Of a stretch of 64,000 nt of DNA, positions 1 through 10,289 are shown one piece after another. Made by a program: the position numbers and the translations under genes. Source of the DNA: Anastrepha obliqua (taxonomy: Eukaryota; Arthropoda; Insecta; Diptera; Tephritidae); assembly GCF_027943255.1 (NCBI RefSeq), contig NC_072893.1:114823784-114887783 (forward strand), in the 5' to 3' direction. The notes under the pieces are model-generated. The model was not told the origin of the DNA. It saw nothing but the letters and a program-made list of their open reading frames with translations, and searched no databases. How positions within the stretch are numbered: position 1 is the first letter of the stretch; each line of letters begins with the position of its first letter.

Positions 1-431
1 AATATGTGGAGTGGTCGTTTATCTGCATAAAGTTGATCTAATTTACTTACAATAGCTTTAAAGTTTAATGGTGTGTTAAAAGCGCTAAGATTTTCATTAG
101 CTGCTGAGGTTATTTTGTTACGCAAAATACCCATGGCAATATAATATGGCTCTGAGCCCTCGGTATAATAGCTTATCGCGAACCTAGCTGCTTCTCTCCA
201 AGCTGGGTATTCTGAAATTTTACCCCTAAATTCCGGTAGAGACTTTATCAAATTAAGGTCCGTGTGAGTACTTTGCACACCTTGGATAATAGTAACGGGC
301 TTAAGAACTTCTATTTTTTTGGGTAAAATACTATGAAACTCTCGTTTTAGCTCTGCTAATTGTTCCCTAAAATTCTGCTCAACCACTTCTACTGTCGACT
401 CTAACAGACTAGCCACTGCAGTTCTATCCAT
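1..431 (-). CDS. gag: Errantivirus-like gag, N-terminal part (runs off the window)
   Basis: The reverse strand is open from an ATG at 429-431 to the window edge, about 143 codons. The protein starts with a charged segment and then carries a block of the LIKSLPEF, YPAWREAA and LNFKAIVSKLD type. That block is typical of Gag proteins of the 17.6/297/gypsy group of insect errantiviruses. Gag would form the particle and package element RNA in the cytoplasm. No stop or frameshift is seen in the visible part. The rest of gag, pol and any env lie outside the window, so intactness cannot be judged. The PBS and LTR at 1571-2416 in the correct order support the call. Confidence 0.8.
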   Translation of the reverse strand, partial: MDRTAVASLLESTVEVVEQNFREQLAELKREFHSILPKKIEVLKPVTIIQGVQSTHTDLNLIKSLPEFRGKISEYPAWREAARFAISYYTEGSEPYYIAMGILRNKITSAANENLSAFNTPLNFKAIVSKLDQLYADKRPLHI

Positions 432-1570
432 TTTTAATGTTTGTTTATTATTTATAATTTTATTTTCAATAATACAAAATATTTTTTTTTTTTTTAAGCA
501 AACGACATACTCTAATTATGTTTTTTTTTTTTAATTACAATACTTACTAGACTTCTGATAGCCAAGATTTTGTTGAGTGGTGTTTTCCTTTAAACTATAC
601 TTTCTATCTGCTCTGATGTTTGTGAGTTCTAGTGAGTTTTCATTCTCATGAGTGCACAAAAATTACATGTAAATATTTTTTTATTTGTTTTTACTTATTT
701 CCATTACTTTGTCTCTTAATAACGTATGCGTGTATGTATGTATTTGTAAGTTTTATTTTTTATTTATATTTTTATTTTTAATTTTATTTTAATTTTTACT
801 TTTTCCTCCTATTTTTCCTCTTATTTTTATATTTTCTTAATATAATACTTACTCATCAGTTCCCCGTAGTTGGGAGAATTACAGAATTATTTTCTTAGCT
901 TTGAGTTTTCACACAATTACCGGCAATCGCTTCACAATAATGCTGATTTGTATAATATTTTCTTGCCTGCCTTTTGCCGCTTCGTCTTGCTGTGATTTTT
1001 ATTTAATTTGATTTGTTTTTGCTGCTATTTTTTGCTTCCACATCTGTCATTGTTTGCTGTTTGGGTATCGCATTTATCATTTATCATATTTTTGCCTTCG
1101 TTTCTGAATGCTGTCTTCAAGCACTCGCATCTGTTCCCATCACTTGAGGAAAGTTTTTTTGTTTTTTCAAGCAGGTTCAAATTTAGTCACAATTTTTTTC
1201 TGTGCTTTTTTTTTTTTTTAAAGGATATTAGTTTTTTGCTTTTATTTCTAGCACTTCAATTTAGTTTTATTTAAGCACTAATCAGTTTTTTATTTTATAT
1301 TTTTCCATAGTTTTTATTATCCTTTTTTTTACACATAAAAGATTTTTTTTTTTTTAAAGGATATTAGTTTTTTTCTTTTATTTCTAGCACTTCAATTTAG
1401 TTTTATTTAAGCACTAATCAATTGTTTATATTTCTTTTTCCATAGTTTTTATTATCCTTTTTTTAACACATTTAAAAAAGATTTTTTTTGTTTAGATTAT
1501 GGTTTTAACCAGTCACTATCCTTTCTTTAAGAGGATATTTATTTTTTCACAGGACACTGGATTCTACTTT
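432..1570 (-). other. Errantivirus leader between PBS and gag
   Basis: About 1.1 kb of T-rich plus strand (A-rich on the element's sense strand) separates the primer-binding site from the gag ATG. It has no credible ORF. It contains long homopolymer runs and an internal tandem duplication. A leader of this length is on the long side for the group. It presumably holds packaging signals, but none can be pinpointed by eye. Confidence 0.6.
1207..1480. repeat. Tandem duplication inside the retrotransposon leader, unit about 136 bp
   Basis: The block starting AAAGGATATTAG at 1220 recurs at 1356, an offset of 136 bp. Both copies continue through a shared segment with CTAGCACTTCAATTTAG, TTATTTAAGCACTAATCA and CCATAGTTTTTATTATCC. 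A shorter, weaker third hit (GAGGATATTTATTTTTTC) lies near 1531. The copies differ at several positions, so the duplication is not very recent. Confidence 0.8.
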
Positions 1571-1582
1571 AGTTGGGCGCCA
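1571..1582 (-). promoter_or_regulatory. Primer-binding site of the LTR retrotransposon
   Basis: On the minus strand the sequence reads TGGCGCCCAACT directly after the LTR end. TGGCGCC is the usual start of a site complementary to a tRNA 3' end, most like insect tRNA-Lys-primed gypsy-group elements. Pairing beyond about 12 nt could not be checked without tRNA sequences. Confidence 0.7.
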
Positions 1583-2416
1583 GTTAAGCAAGTTATATTG
1601 CTTATAAAATAAAACAACATTTTGTTTCAATTAAATAGTATTTATTAACTTTATTATTTAACTTTAACAACACTTTGTTTTAATTAAATACATAACTTTA
1701 TTTATTAAGTTGACTTTATTACTTAAGTTGACTCTGCAGCGTAACAAGAACTGCCGCGTATCAAGAACTGAACTGAACTGGCTTCGGCAGGCAATGATAC
1801 CGCCTTTTATACCCTCGCGATCACCTGTAAGTGTTGTTGCGCGAAAAAGGACGCTTGGACTCTACCGCTAGCAACACAATTGTGTTGTTGCATGCCCATG
1901 ACAAGTGGTACCGCTGGCCTGCCTACCAAGCATGTCAACCATACGTTGCTATGCAATCGTTGGATTACTAGAGCAGGCAAGCACCGTTGTGTTATGGGCA
2001 ACCTACCCAACGCGACGCTGCTAGGGCAGGCGCAATGCATTGATCGAGCTGTTGTCATGCAGTTGCTCTGCATGCTAGGCTCACGCATGTGGTGTTGCTA
2101 TGCAGTCGGTGGTTAGTTGGGCCAGACAACAACTGTTGTGTTTTGGTCTGCCTGCCTAACATCCTGTTGCCAAGCCAAGCGCAAGCAGTGATCACTGTTT
2201 GTTGTTATGCAGCGGGTTGTTTTGTGAAGCCAGGCGAGAGTCCCGGCATGCTGTTGCTAAGGTGAGCGCAGGTAGTGATCATCATGCTTGTTGGTGTTGG
2301 GCTGCATCAACTGAGCTTAGATGTCAGCACTAGGGTGATAGAAAGAGCGGTAGGGTGTGCGAGGTTTTGCAACGAAATGCTGTTGCTTTCGTAGGCTTGG
2401 GTATCATGCCTTAACT
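1582..2416 (-). mobile_element. 5' LTR of the errantivirus-like element
   Basis: This 835-bp segment begins AGTTAA and ends TTAACT, the inverted termini of gypsy-type LTRs, and it abuts the PBS. On the minus strand the order is a GC-richer U3 (about 1812-2410, rich in short TGTTG/GCATG-type repeats), a TATA box, an initiator-like TCAGTTCAGTT, then an AT-rich R/U5 with several AATAAA signals. TATA follows the right end at 2417-2420, a possible 4-bp target duplication of the kind errantiviruses make. The 3' LTR is outside the window, so LTR identity and age cannot be read. Confidence 0.75.
1803..1811 (-). promoter_or_regulatory. TATA box of the LTR promoter
   Basis: The minus strand reads TATAAAAGG. 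About 30 nt downstream on that strand lies the repeated initiator-like string TCAGTTCAG (around 1765-1780). The spacing fits a core RNA polymerase II promoter that would drive the retrotransposon transcript. Confidence 0.65.
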
Positions 2417-5039
2417 TATATAATAACATTTTTTTCATTTCTTATGTTTTATGTTATTTTTTTGCATTGTACTTAATTTTTTCATTTTAAAATTTTTATT
2501 TTTTATTTGTTTATTTTTATTTTGTTTATTTTTTATTATTTTATGTTCTTTTTAATTTAATTTAATTTATTTCATATTTTTAGTTTTAATTAACTTTTTT
2601 ATGGTCATTTTTGCTTGTGTTTTCATTTATTTCCTTTCATTTCATTTTGGTATAATTTATTATATTGAAAGTTTTATTTTGCTTTGCAATATTTTATTTG
2701 GTTTTACAATTTTTATTTATTTATTTCTTTTTCTTTTCTTTAATATTATTTATTATGAGTATATATTATTTTCTTATTCTCTTATATTGTTTTAATGAAA
2801 TAAACCAAGTTCATCCAATATTTTTTATTTTATTAATATATATATTATTTTGTCTCGTTTTAGTTCTGTTATTGCATTTTGTTTTATATAATTTTTTTTT
2901 TCATTTTAATAAAATTTTTTTTTATTTCATTTTACTTAACTTGCATACCAGTTTCCTCTCCAATGCCAAAGCATATGCTCGGGCGCTTTACAAACCCACT
3001 CACCAACCAACCATGGCATGTCGGTAATTGTTTCCTAGCACATCCAATCTTCTCAATTACGTATAATAAATTTAAGCTAACAACCGCCCCTCGCAAAAAT
3101 TTAAGTCAAACAAATAGCTGATAAGTTCATGTTGAAGCCAAAAACATGGTTGCAAACTTTCTGAGATACAAACCGCAGATATTAAATGTTTAAGGCAACT
3201 AGGAAAGTACGGTGGTTCTACACCAATAAAAAAAAAGAATAAGGCCGCAGATAAAAAATATAAACTGAGAATAAAACAACACTTTAAAGATGAGTAGCAG
3301 TAAGAAATGAGAAATACAAATTTATAGAGATAGAAAAAAAATTGCGACGTTTGAGTAAATCACGGGACTTCTTATAACTGTATAGCCGAAAATTATACTC
3401 GTAAAATAGCTCAGTGGAAATTACTAAAGCAAAAGTGGATTCATATTTCACGTCAAACTGAGCTACTCAATACAATCCGAGTAATTTGAAAGTACTTATC
3501 ATAGGAAATATCATCATGCACAACGGCTGCTTGACGTAAAATTGATTCTACCAACTTTAGAGGTAAAGCCAGCCTAAGATCTTGAAAAACAAACTATTTA
3601 TTTTAAAGTGCTCAGCATTTTATTGCATATAATTTTCTCCATTTTCCATTAACCCAACAAATGACAAACATTCGATTGTACAAAAGCATTGCATTTTTTC
3701 GGCGTTCTGATTTTCATGTACGCAGCTGTAGCGCCGGCGTGCTTGATTAAATCGCCAATCACTATTGCCGAAGAAAACCAACAATGCATTCGGCACGAAT
3801 AGTCGTTTGCATATTAAAATTTTAATGACTGTCGTTAATGCAAACCCCACAAATACTGATTGGGAGCAAAAATTGCGCATACGCCCCGGCGACTGCAAAA
3901 TAACTATTGAACAGAAAAACACGAGGAACTATGCAAAGCAAAGTGGAAGGGCTAAAACACTGAGCACATACACCCATACACATGTCAGTATAAATGCACA
4001 ATTACAGGTGGACGCATGCGGCACCGTGTTGCATGCAACGTTTCCGTTTGATTATATTATTACTTCAAATTTCCATTATTTATTTCTGGGTTTTTGTTTT
4101 TGATTATCGAGAAATTTATGTGACAACAAATGCCATGTGAAATATGCCTAACATAGCAATGTCGTTTTATGGTGTTGTTTGTACAGTTATTTTATTTTTG
4201 TTTCAACTGATTTGCCACTCATTCAACCCCTCACCACTTCAATGCAGCGGTTGCCTTCGCTGTGGTTTTTGCGTGTCGATTGCTCATAATTTTCCGGCAG
4301 CACATTTCCCATACAACAATTGTTGGCATGCAGTTGTAGAAGAAAGGCTGGAAACAAAAATTGAACGAGAGGCAAAAATCAAAACACAAAAATAGGAATT
4401 GCCATTTCAATACTCTCCCGCGCCTCTCACAATCAAAAAACACGAACATTATCGATAAAATTACCATTAAAAACCATTTGAAGGAAGTGATGAGGGCAAC
4501 ATTTGCCGCCACCTTCACTTTTTCGCGCTACAAGTTGTAGCTTGATTGAATGGCATTGCTGCGCTTCGCTTACTCGATTGTGGTTTCATGGCAAATTTTT
4601 CAAAACATGCCATAATTCCATTTCGAGCTTATCGTCGCGTCTAAATCAGCATTGCAACTATTGACTGTAGGTGGGGTAGGCGTAGCATTGGAGTATGAGG
4701 AGCTGACGTCGCGCCTTAGTCGCCGGCTTTTGCGTGCGCCGATAAAAATGGACAAAGGGAACGGAAGTGTTGCCGATGATGAATGACGTACAGCTGTGGA
4801 ATTCTGTCGTGTGTTGATTAATAGAAGAAAGGGATTGAAGGAGAAGGAGTCGGGTTGGCACAGGTAAGGCAGCCTTGCAATCGCTTTTATATTTGGAAAT
4901 GCAGCTCGCCGCGCACGTTGGCGTTATTTTATAACTTAATAGTGAATTGAAATTGTATATAATCAATACTTGAGGTCAGGTTACTTAATGCTATTGTTGT
5001 AATAAAGGTACCATTTTTGGTCGAATTTTATTCAAATTT
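2417..5039. other. AT-rich non-coding stretch
   Basis: 2417-2940 is almost pure T-rich DNA. Open frames there are low-complexity and not credible genes. 2941-5039 is mixed sequence without recognisable domains, splice-supported exons or repeats shared elsewhere in the window. A short GC-richer open stretch at about 4660-4786 resembles coding DNA only weakly and is not called. Confidence 0.5.
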
Positions 5040-5258
5040 ACCTGTCTAAACTTAACTCTCTTAAGCTCAACTTAACTTGGCTTAACCCTTTTACTTAACT
5101 TAACGTAACTTAAGTTAACTTAATTTAACTCAACCCAGCCCAACTTAATTTCACCTGAAATAACTTCATGTAACTTAACTGATGAGATAACTGTACCTCC
5201 TTAACTTAACTAAAGTAAGCTTAACTCAACTTAGCTTAACTTAAATTAGCTTGGCTGG
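5040..5258. repeat. Degenerate TTAAC satellite, left arm
   Basis: The sequence is a mutated run of TTAAC/CTTAA units (TTAACTTGGCTTAACCC and similar). It is the eroded continuation of the clean array at 6026-6446. The two parts are separated by the retroposed unit at 5272-5992. Confidence 0.8.
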
Positions 5259-5504
5259 CGAGGTGTTAAAATGTATATATAATATATATAAGACGGTTTA
5301 TGTCTTATTTGCTGGGAATATTGTTCCTTAATAAATTAAACGAGTTGCTTTGTTCTAAAACAAGATTTTTATTTTAATATGCAATAAAATTAAATACAAT
5401 ATTAACTTACCTAAAACAAGAAACTACATTTAAAGTATTTTACTCGAACTTTCCCTTTTAACCTTGCAGCTTAAATGACTTGTTAAAACTCATGATTTGT
5501 TAAA

Positions 5505-5645
5505 AAATGTGATATAATGTAATGTAATGTAATATATTGTAATATAATGTAATGTAATGTAATGTATTGTAATATAATGTAATGTAATGTAGTGTATTGT
5601 AATATAATGTAATGTAATGTAATGTATTGTAATATAATGTAATAA
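5505..5645. repeat. TAATG pentanucleotide microsatellite
   Basis: About 28 imperfect units of TAATG with interspersed TAATATAATG variants. It lies in the 3' segment of the retroposed unit and may have grown from the SINE tail. Confidence 0.85.
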
Positions 5646-5683
5646 ATATAATAAGAAATATAATTTCTTTACATATATACATA

Positions 5684-5992
5684 TAATTGGCGCGTACACC
5701 CTTTTTGGGTATTTGGCTGAGCTCCTCCTCTTATTTGTGGTGTGCGTCTTGATGTTGTTCCACAAATGGAGGGACCTACAGTTTCAAGCCGACTCCGAAC
5801 GGCAGATATTTTTTCCTTATGAGGAGCTTTTTCATGGCAGAAATACATCCGGAGGTTTGCCATTGCCTGCTGAGGAGCGACCGCTATTAGAAAAAACTTT
5901 TTCTTAATTTTTTGATCTTTCACCGAGATTCGAACCGACGTTCTCTCTTTGAATTCCGAATGGTAGTCACGCACCAACCCATTCGGTCGCCT
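5684..5992 (-). mobile_element. tRNA-derived SINE, copy A
   Basis: On the minus strand the copy starts with a tRNA-like head containing an A-box-like CGAATGGGTTGGTGCG and a B-box GGTTCGAATCTC. The shared body follows (CCTCAGCAGGCAATGGCAAA, ATGAAAAAGCTCCTCATA, AACTGTAGGTCCCTCCATTT) and the copy ends near CGCGCCAATT. The first bases of the head differ from copy C at 35872. Such elements are transcribed by RNA polymerase III and moved by a LINE reverse transcriptase. Confidence 0.8.
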
Positions 5993-6025
5993 GAGGTGTT
6001 AAAAGCATTGTAATAAAAAGATCAA

Positions 6026-6446
6026 AAACTTAACTTAACGTAACTTAACTTAACTTAACTTAACTTAACTTAACTTAACTTAACTTAACTTAACTTAACT
6101 TAACTTAACTTAACTTAACTTAACTTAACTTAACTTAACTTAACTTAACTTAACTTAACTTAACTTAACTTAACTTAACTTAACTTAACTTAACTTAACT
6201 TAACTTAACTTAACTTAACTTAACTTAACTTAACTTAACTTAACTTAACTTAACTTAACTTAACTTAACTTAACTTAACTTAACTTAACTTAACTTAACT
6301 TAACTTAACTTAACTTAACTTAACTTAACTTAACTTAACTTAACTTAACTTAACTTAACTTAACTTAACTTAACTTAACTTAACTTAACTTAACTTAACT
6401 TAACTTAACTTAACTTAACTTAACTTAACTTAACTTAATTAACTTA
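6026..6446. repeat. Uniform TTAAC satellite array
   Basis: About 420 bp of almost perfect TTAAC units, roughly 83 copies with hardly any substitution. The purity contrasts with the eroded left arm at 5040-5258. The unit differs from the common insect telomere repeat TTAGG at two positions. Confidence 0.95.
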
Positions 6447-8460
6447 AGGCAAACCAGCTCACGGACCAAAATACTTCAGAACTCGTATGTAGAATCAGGC
6501 ACTAATGGTGAAATGAACTCTACGTTGGAAATCGGGCTCTGATTTGATATCTTCATAAAGGTAAGATCCCAAGAAAGGCTTCAACTTTGTTACTTCCTTT
6601 ACAACTTCGAACGTTTACCGGAAGAGAATCTTACGACTTTTTATAAATATTTGCCGAAATTCTCTACACAAACTATGTGAATTAATTTTTGTAATAGATT
6701 TCAAATCAGTCTCAAGACATCAATCAATCTTATCCTTAGATGCTTAGTAAGTTGAAGCTCGTACTTTAGCTCTGTACTTATAGGTATATACATAAAATAT
6801 AAATACAGTTAAAAAAGGTGAGAAAACAGACAATTTAATTAATAGAACAAAATGCCATGATGAAAGGATGAGAAAAAACACAATTTTCAGCGAACTCAAC
6901 TCCACCATTTGAGTTGAGGTCATTCAAAATAATGCGCGCCAATTAACAAAGACAAAACGTGAACATGGCTCAGACTCTCCAGAGACAACAGCAAAGGGCA
7001 AAGCATTGAAAAATAGCCACATTTACAACAGGCAGCTCACATGCATTGCACTCACACCCAGCGCCAAATCATGCCATACATTCGCAGACACCTGTGAAAA
7101 CAGAAGTAGCGAAAGTTAAAAAACAAAAGTGTAACGCAACAAAGGCGAAGAAAAAAAAAAACAAAAAAAAATTGCATTAAGCGAAATCGCTTTAAATTCA
7201 ATTAACCATGAAATCACTTGCAATTTGCGTGGCTACTTCCGCATGTCCGGCTGGTTTGATGTGCGCTCTGCAACGAGTAGGCAACACCATCAAAACGCAA
7301 TTGGTATTAAAATACAAATAAAAAAATGTACACACCCACCAGACGAAAAGTAGCCCCAATTTGCTGTCGAAGCTGCAACTGGTAGCGAAGCTGCATGGCA
7401 GAAGGGAGGCGGGAGGTTGCAGTATGCCTGATAAGCGCTAATAACCCTTTCAGTTAACAGCGCGCAGACAAACACCAGGTATGGAAAGCAATGGTAGCAG
7501 CAGGTCACCGAAGTGTGGCAAGCAACAGTGCCGCTGTGTTGCAGTATTGCCGCTTTATGCCAGCAAAGGGTAACCTTTCCACGTACATATGTGGCGTGTG
7601 GAGTGGCGCAAATGCATATGACTAGCCGTGATGCTGGAGGGAGTGTCGTATCTGGATCATGTAGTAACTGGCCACATAGTCCAGCCGCACGCGCCACCAA
7701 CCAGTCAGTCAGTCGGTCAGTCACTGTATTCATCCGTTCAACCGTCCATAGATTGCACGGACATTAGCCTTTGTGTTGTTATGTGGATATTAAACAAAGC
7801 GCATATCCGCTGTGCTATTAAAAAAGTGCTAAACGTGAGGCTAGGCGTGAGGAGCAGAGCTTATGCAAATGCAAGGAACAAAAGTGCGCTGTATTTGAAA
7901 AAAATAATAATAATTTGAACATCGATTAATATGCGCATACATACTTGCGTACACCAGCAGGCAATAAAGTTCATTGTTTTTTTTTTTTATTTTTTGCAGG
8001 GCTCGTGTGTTGAAGTGTTGTAGGGGAAAATTCGCTTTTGGTGTCAGTTAACATTAAAACCAATGTGCCAATTTTTAGCTTAGATGCGGCTATTGCATTT
8101 GCTCTTCCATATTTAGACATGCACATAGAACTTTCATCACACCCACTTTGCTAAGTGTTACTAATCCTCGAAGCCATGAAGAGTGGCTTACTGGGAAGTT
8201 TACTACATCAATCCTACGTTTTAAATGGTAGTCCCCTAGCGCGTTTTCAACTCACATGGTTTTTAGTACAAAGTTTAACAAAAAAAAAAATTAATATATA
8301 ATATAGATAAATCAAATAAATTGGCATTTCAAATTTTATTTTAAATTTATTCATTCAAGTTGAGTTGATAAGCATTGCACCGAAAATTTATTTTTTATAT
8401 ACAAATGGAGAACTTGTACAACTTAGTTCTCAAAAAAGCGCAGCAAAGATGGAGCTGCAT
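6447..8460. other. Non-coding, no recognised feature
   Basis: Mixed AT-rich DNA. A moderately GC-rich block around 7330-7760 has open frames on both strands, but no domain, codon pattern or splice structure that would support a gene. No copy of a repeat seen elsewhere in the window was recognised. Confidence 0.5.
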
Positions 8461-8464
8461 TTCT

Positions 8465-8650
8465 TGATGCGCTATTTCGAAAATCCTATGGACACAGCGC
8501 AATAGACGTAGGAAAGCAAGAGACAGAAAAGCTAGGTTTACAATTTAACCTCCATTGCAGAAGCCGTGAGGATCTTTCAGAGAAGAAGACTGTTGAGCAC
8601 TTGCCCTGCAAATGTCCAAAAAACTGGGCCAAAATCGCATAAGTGGTTAG
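8465..8650 (+). pseudogene. LINE C-terminal zinc-knuckle fragment
   Basis: The plus strand encodes a short stretch with the pattern C-R-S-R-E-D-L-S-E-K-K-T-V-E-H-L-P-C-K-C-P. This is the Cys/His motif that ends ORF2 of RNase H-bearing LINEs, matching the fragment at 27741-27810. It ends at a stop soon after. No RNase H or RT is left upstream, so this is a 5'-truncated relic. Confidence 0.6.
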
Positions 8651-8739
8651 CGCGCCAATCAAAAATAAGAGAAGAAAAACAATCTTGACATTCTTCAAAA
8701 ATTAAATTCTACAAAGACTAATTCTCTATATTTATAAGC

Positions 8740-9620
8740 ATATTTAATGTAAAACAAGAGGTTATTCCAGTTCTCAATGACGCCGGTCAGAACATTAATC
8801 AATTCTGATTCTTTTAGTGTAAATTTTTCAAAAAATTGTATTTATACTATCTTAGTACTGGGCAGCGCGCCAAAAAGTGTGCTAAATTTTCAAGCTCTCC
8901 AGTATTGCACATGGGGCAAGCTTTGTTTCCATTCCGAACTTATTACTATTTAAGATAAGCATATCACTTCTAGCTCTAATTGTGGACATGCTTATATCCA
9001 GAGCATATTTTTTAAAATAAAATTGTACTTTCGACCAATCTAACTCCTTATATACAATATTTTGGTGGTATTACCAACGTGTCGCTTACATATATTCACT
9101 CTGACTTGGGGAAGATTTTTTACAAGTACAATATGTTCACGCCATCTATCCACATTTAGACTGCATACTTTATATTCGCCAGCTTATATTAGCATTATTA
9201 AACCACTTTCTTAGTTTTTTAATACAAAATACGTTTTTTTCTTATTACCATTTGTGTTACAAAATTAGGAAGACGGTTTACTGAAAATAAAAGAAAAAAA
9301 AAGAAATAATGTTCTGTACAATTGGTTATCTTGTATTCCAGTCTCAAGATAGAGTATGTATGTATGTAGGTATATGTTCAGGCAGTTTTAATATGCGTTT
9401 TACAAAATACTTTTGCAGTATGTCGACTTCGTCAAAGAACCTATAGGCCCACACTTGTGCGTATACGATTGATTTGAAGCGAAATACTGCCATTTCGCTT
9501 CTACTGTTTCCTTCTTGTTCAAAAAACACTCCAGGTAGCATTTATAACATTTTTAGATGCAATTGTTCTCTTTTCTAAATGAATTCTAAAATTGAGGTGG
9601 GGCATTACTTCAACGCCTAA
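8740..9620 (-). pseudogene. Decayed LINE ORF2, C-terminal half
   Basis: On the minus strand, 9541-9344 encodes a segment of the AQVWAYRFFDEVDILQKYF / KRILKLP type. This is the post-RT region of some non-LTR reverse transcriptases. Farther along (about 8930-8740) a damaged zinc-knuckle-like P-C-A-I-L-E-S-L segment is followed by a terminal helix (LTGVIENWNNLLFYI). Stops and frameshifts interrupt it. The order and spacing fit one truncated element. The clade is uncertain. Confidence 0.5.
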
Positions 9621-9839
9621 ATAGGAAAATCGTCATGCAATCTGTGTTTCTTCATATAATACAATCAGCGTATATAAGAAGTCTGTTATTTTTTCCTTCT
9701 ATGTTTCAACCAGCTTCTAAGCAAGACTCATAAGAAAAGAAAAAAATTATAAGTTCGAATTGAATAATTTTTTTGTCAATATTTTTTTTACTTGTACCCC
9801 ACGTGATATTCTTTTATACTAAATAAAGAAATGATTCGA

Positions 9840-9990
9840 GTGATGGACATCTTTATTTCGACCTTTATATGCTCCATTGCGTGAATTTTTGTAACTGCAG
9901 CTGTCCAGCTCCCAAGTATCGAATATGATTGATGTATATACGAGCCATTTGCAAAAATGATAAATCTTAACGCTTTGCACTCGGGGCCGT
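9840..9990. repeat. Dispersed repeat, related to 35815-36330
   Basis: The block with GTAACTGCAGCTGTCCAGCT followed by a tract ending in ACGAGCCATTTGCAAAAAT recurs at 35815-35856 plus 36303-36325, where a SINE has split it. The family is not identified; it may be an old LINE or DNA-element remnant. Confidence 0.6.
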
Positions 9991-10289
9991 TTCCGCGCGG
10001 AGTAACCAGCAATTCGAAACGTTTCGTAGCGCTTGTCGTGAAATTCTTACCTCTGACTTAAAATGATTACACACATAAATTAACTCATGAAACTTTTATA
10101 TTATATTATTTAATTTACCCTTTACATCTTTACGAAGATAATTTCTTCACCATTAGTCTTTGAATGATATTTGATGAATCAATTCTCGATATGAATACCC
10201 ATCGAATTTCCGTACAAAAGTGGTGAGCGAGACTTACTTCCCGAGTGCAAAGTATTAATATTACGCCACCTTGTACAAGTACAAAAGTT

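Larger units (their letters stand above)
5272..5992 (-). mobile_element. Retroposed unit with 12-bp target duplication (SINE plus long 3' segment)
   Basis: The 12-mer GAGGTGTTAAAA occurs at 5260-5271 and again at 5993-6004, flanking this 721-bp block exactly. The right end is the tRNA-like SINE head on the minus strand. The left part (5272-5683), at the SINE's 3' side, is AT-rich and includes a TAATG microsatellite. The unit therefore looks longer than the roughly 330-bp SINE alone, perhaps through 3' read-through transduction or tail expansion. It sits inside the TTAAC satellite. Confidence 0.65.

Noticed and set aside
2601..3027. Small hydrophobic proteins in T-rich DNA
   Set aside because: Phe/Leu/Ile-rich frames arise from T-rich sequence; no start context, homology or splice support.
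4660..4790. GC-richer open stretch that looks slightly coding
   Set aside because: About 40 codons without a start, splice site or recognisable similarity.
5490..5765. Open frame of H-Y-I-T repeats on the minus strand
   Set aside because: It is a translation of the TAATG microsatellite, not a protein.
5684..5992. Short open frames repeated at several places (A-E-L-L-L-L-F-V type) as a possible gene family
   Set aside because: They are the SINE body read in one frame; copies have a tRNA-like head and a target duplication.
6026..6446. CRISPR-like or telomeric array
   Set aside because: It is a spacerless pentanucleotide satellite, and the unit is not TTAGG.
7290..7918. Overlapping open frames of 84-147 codons on both strands
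   Set aside because: No domain, both strands equally open, and no splice or promoter support.
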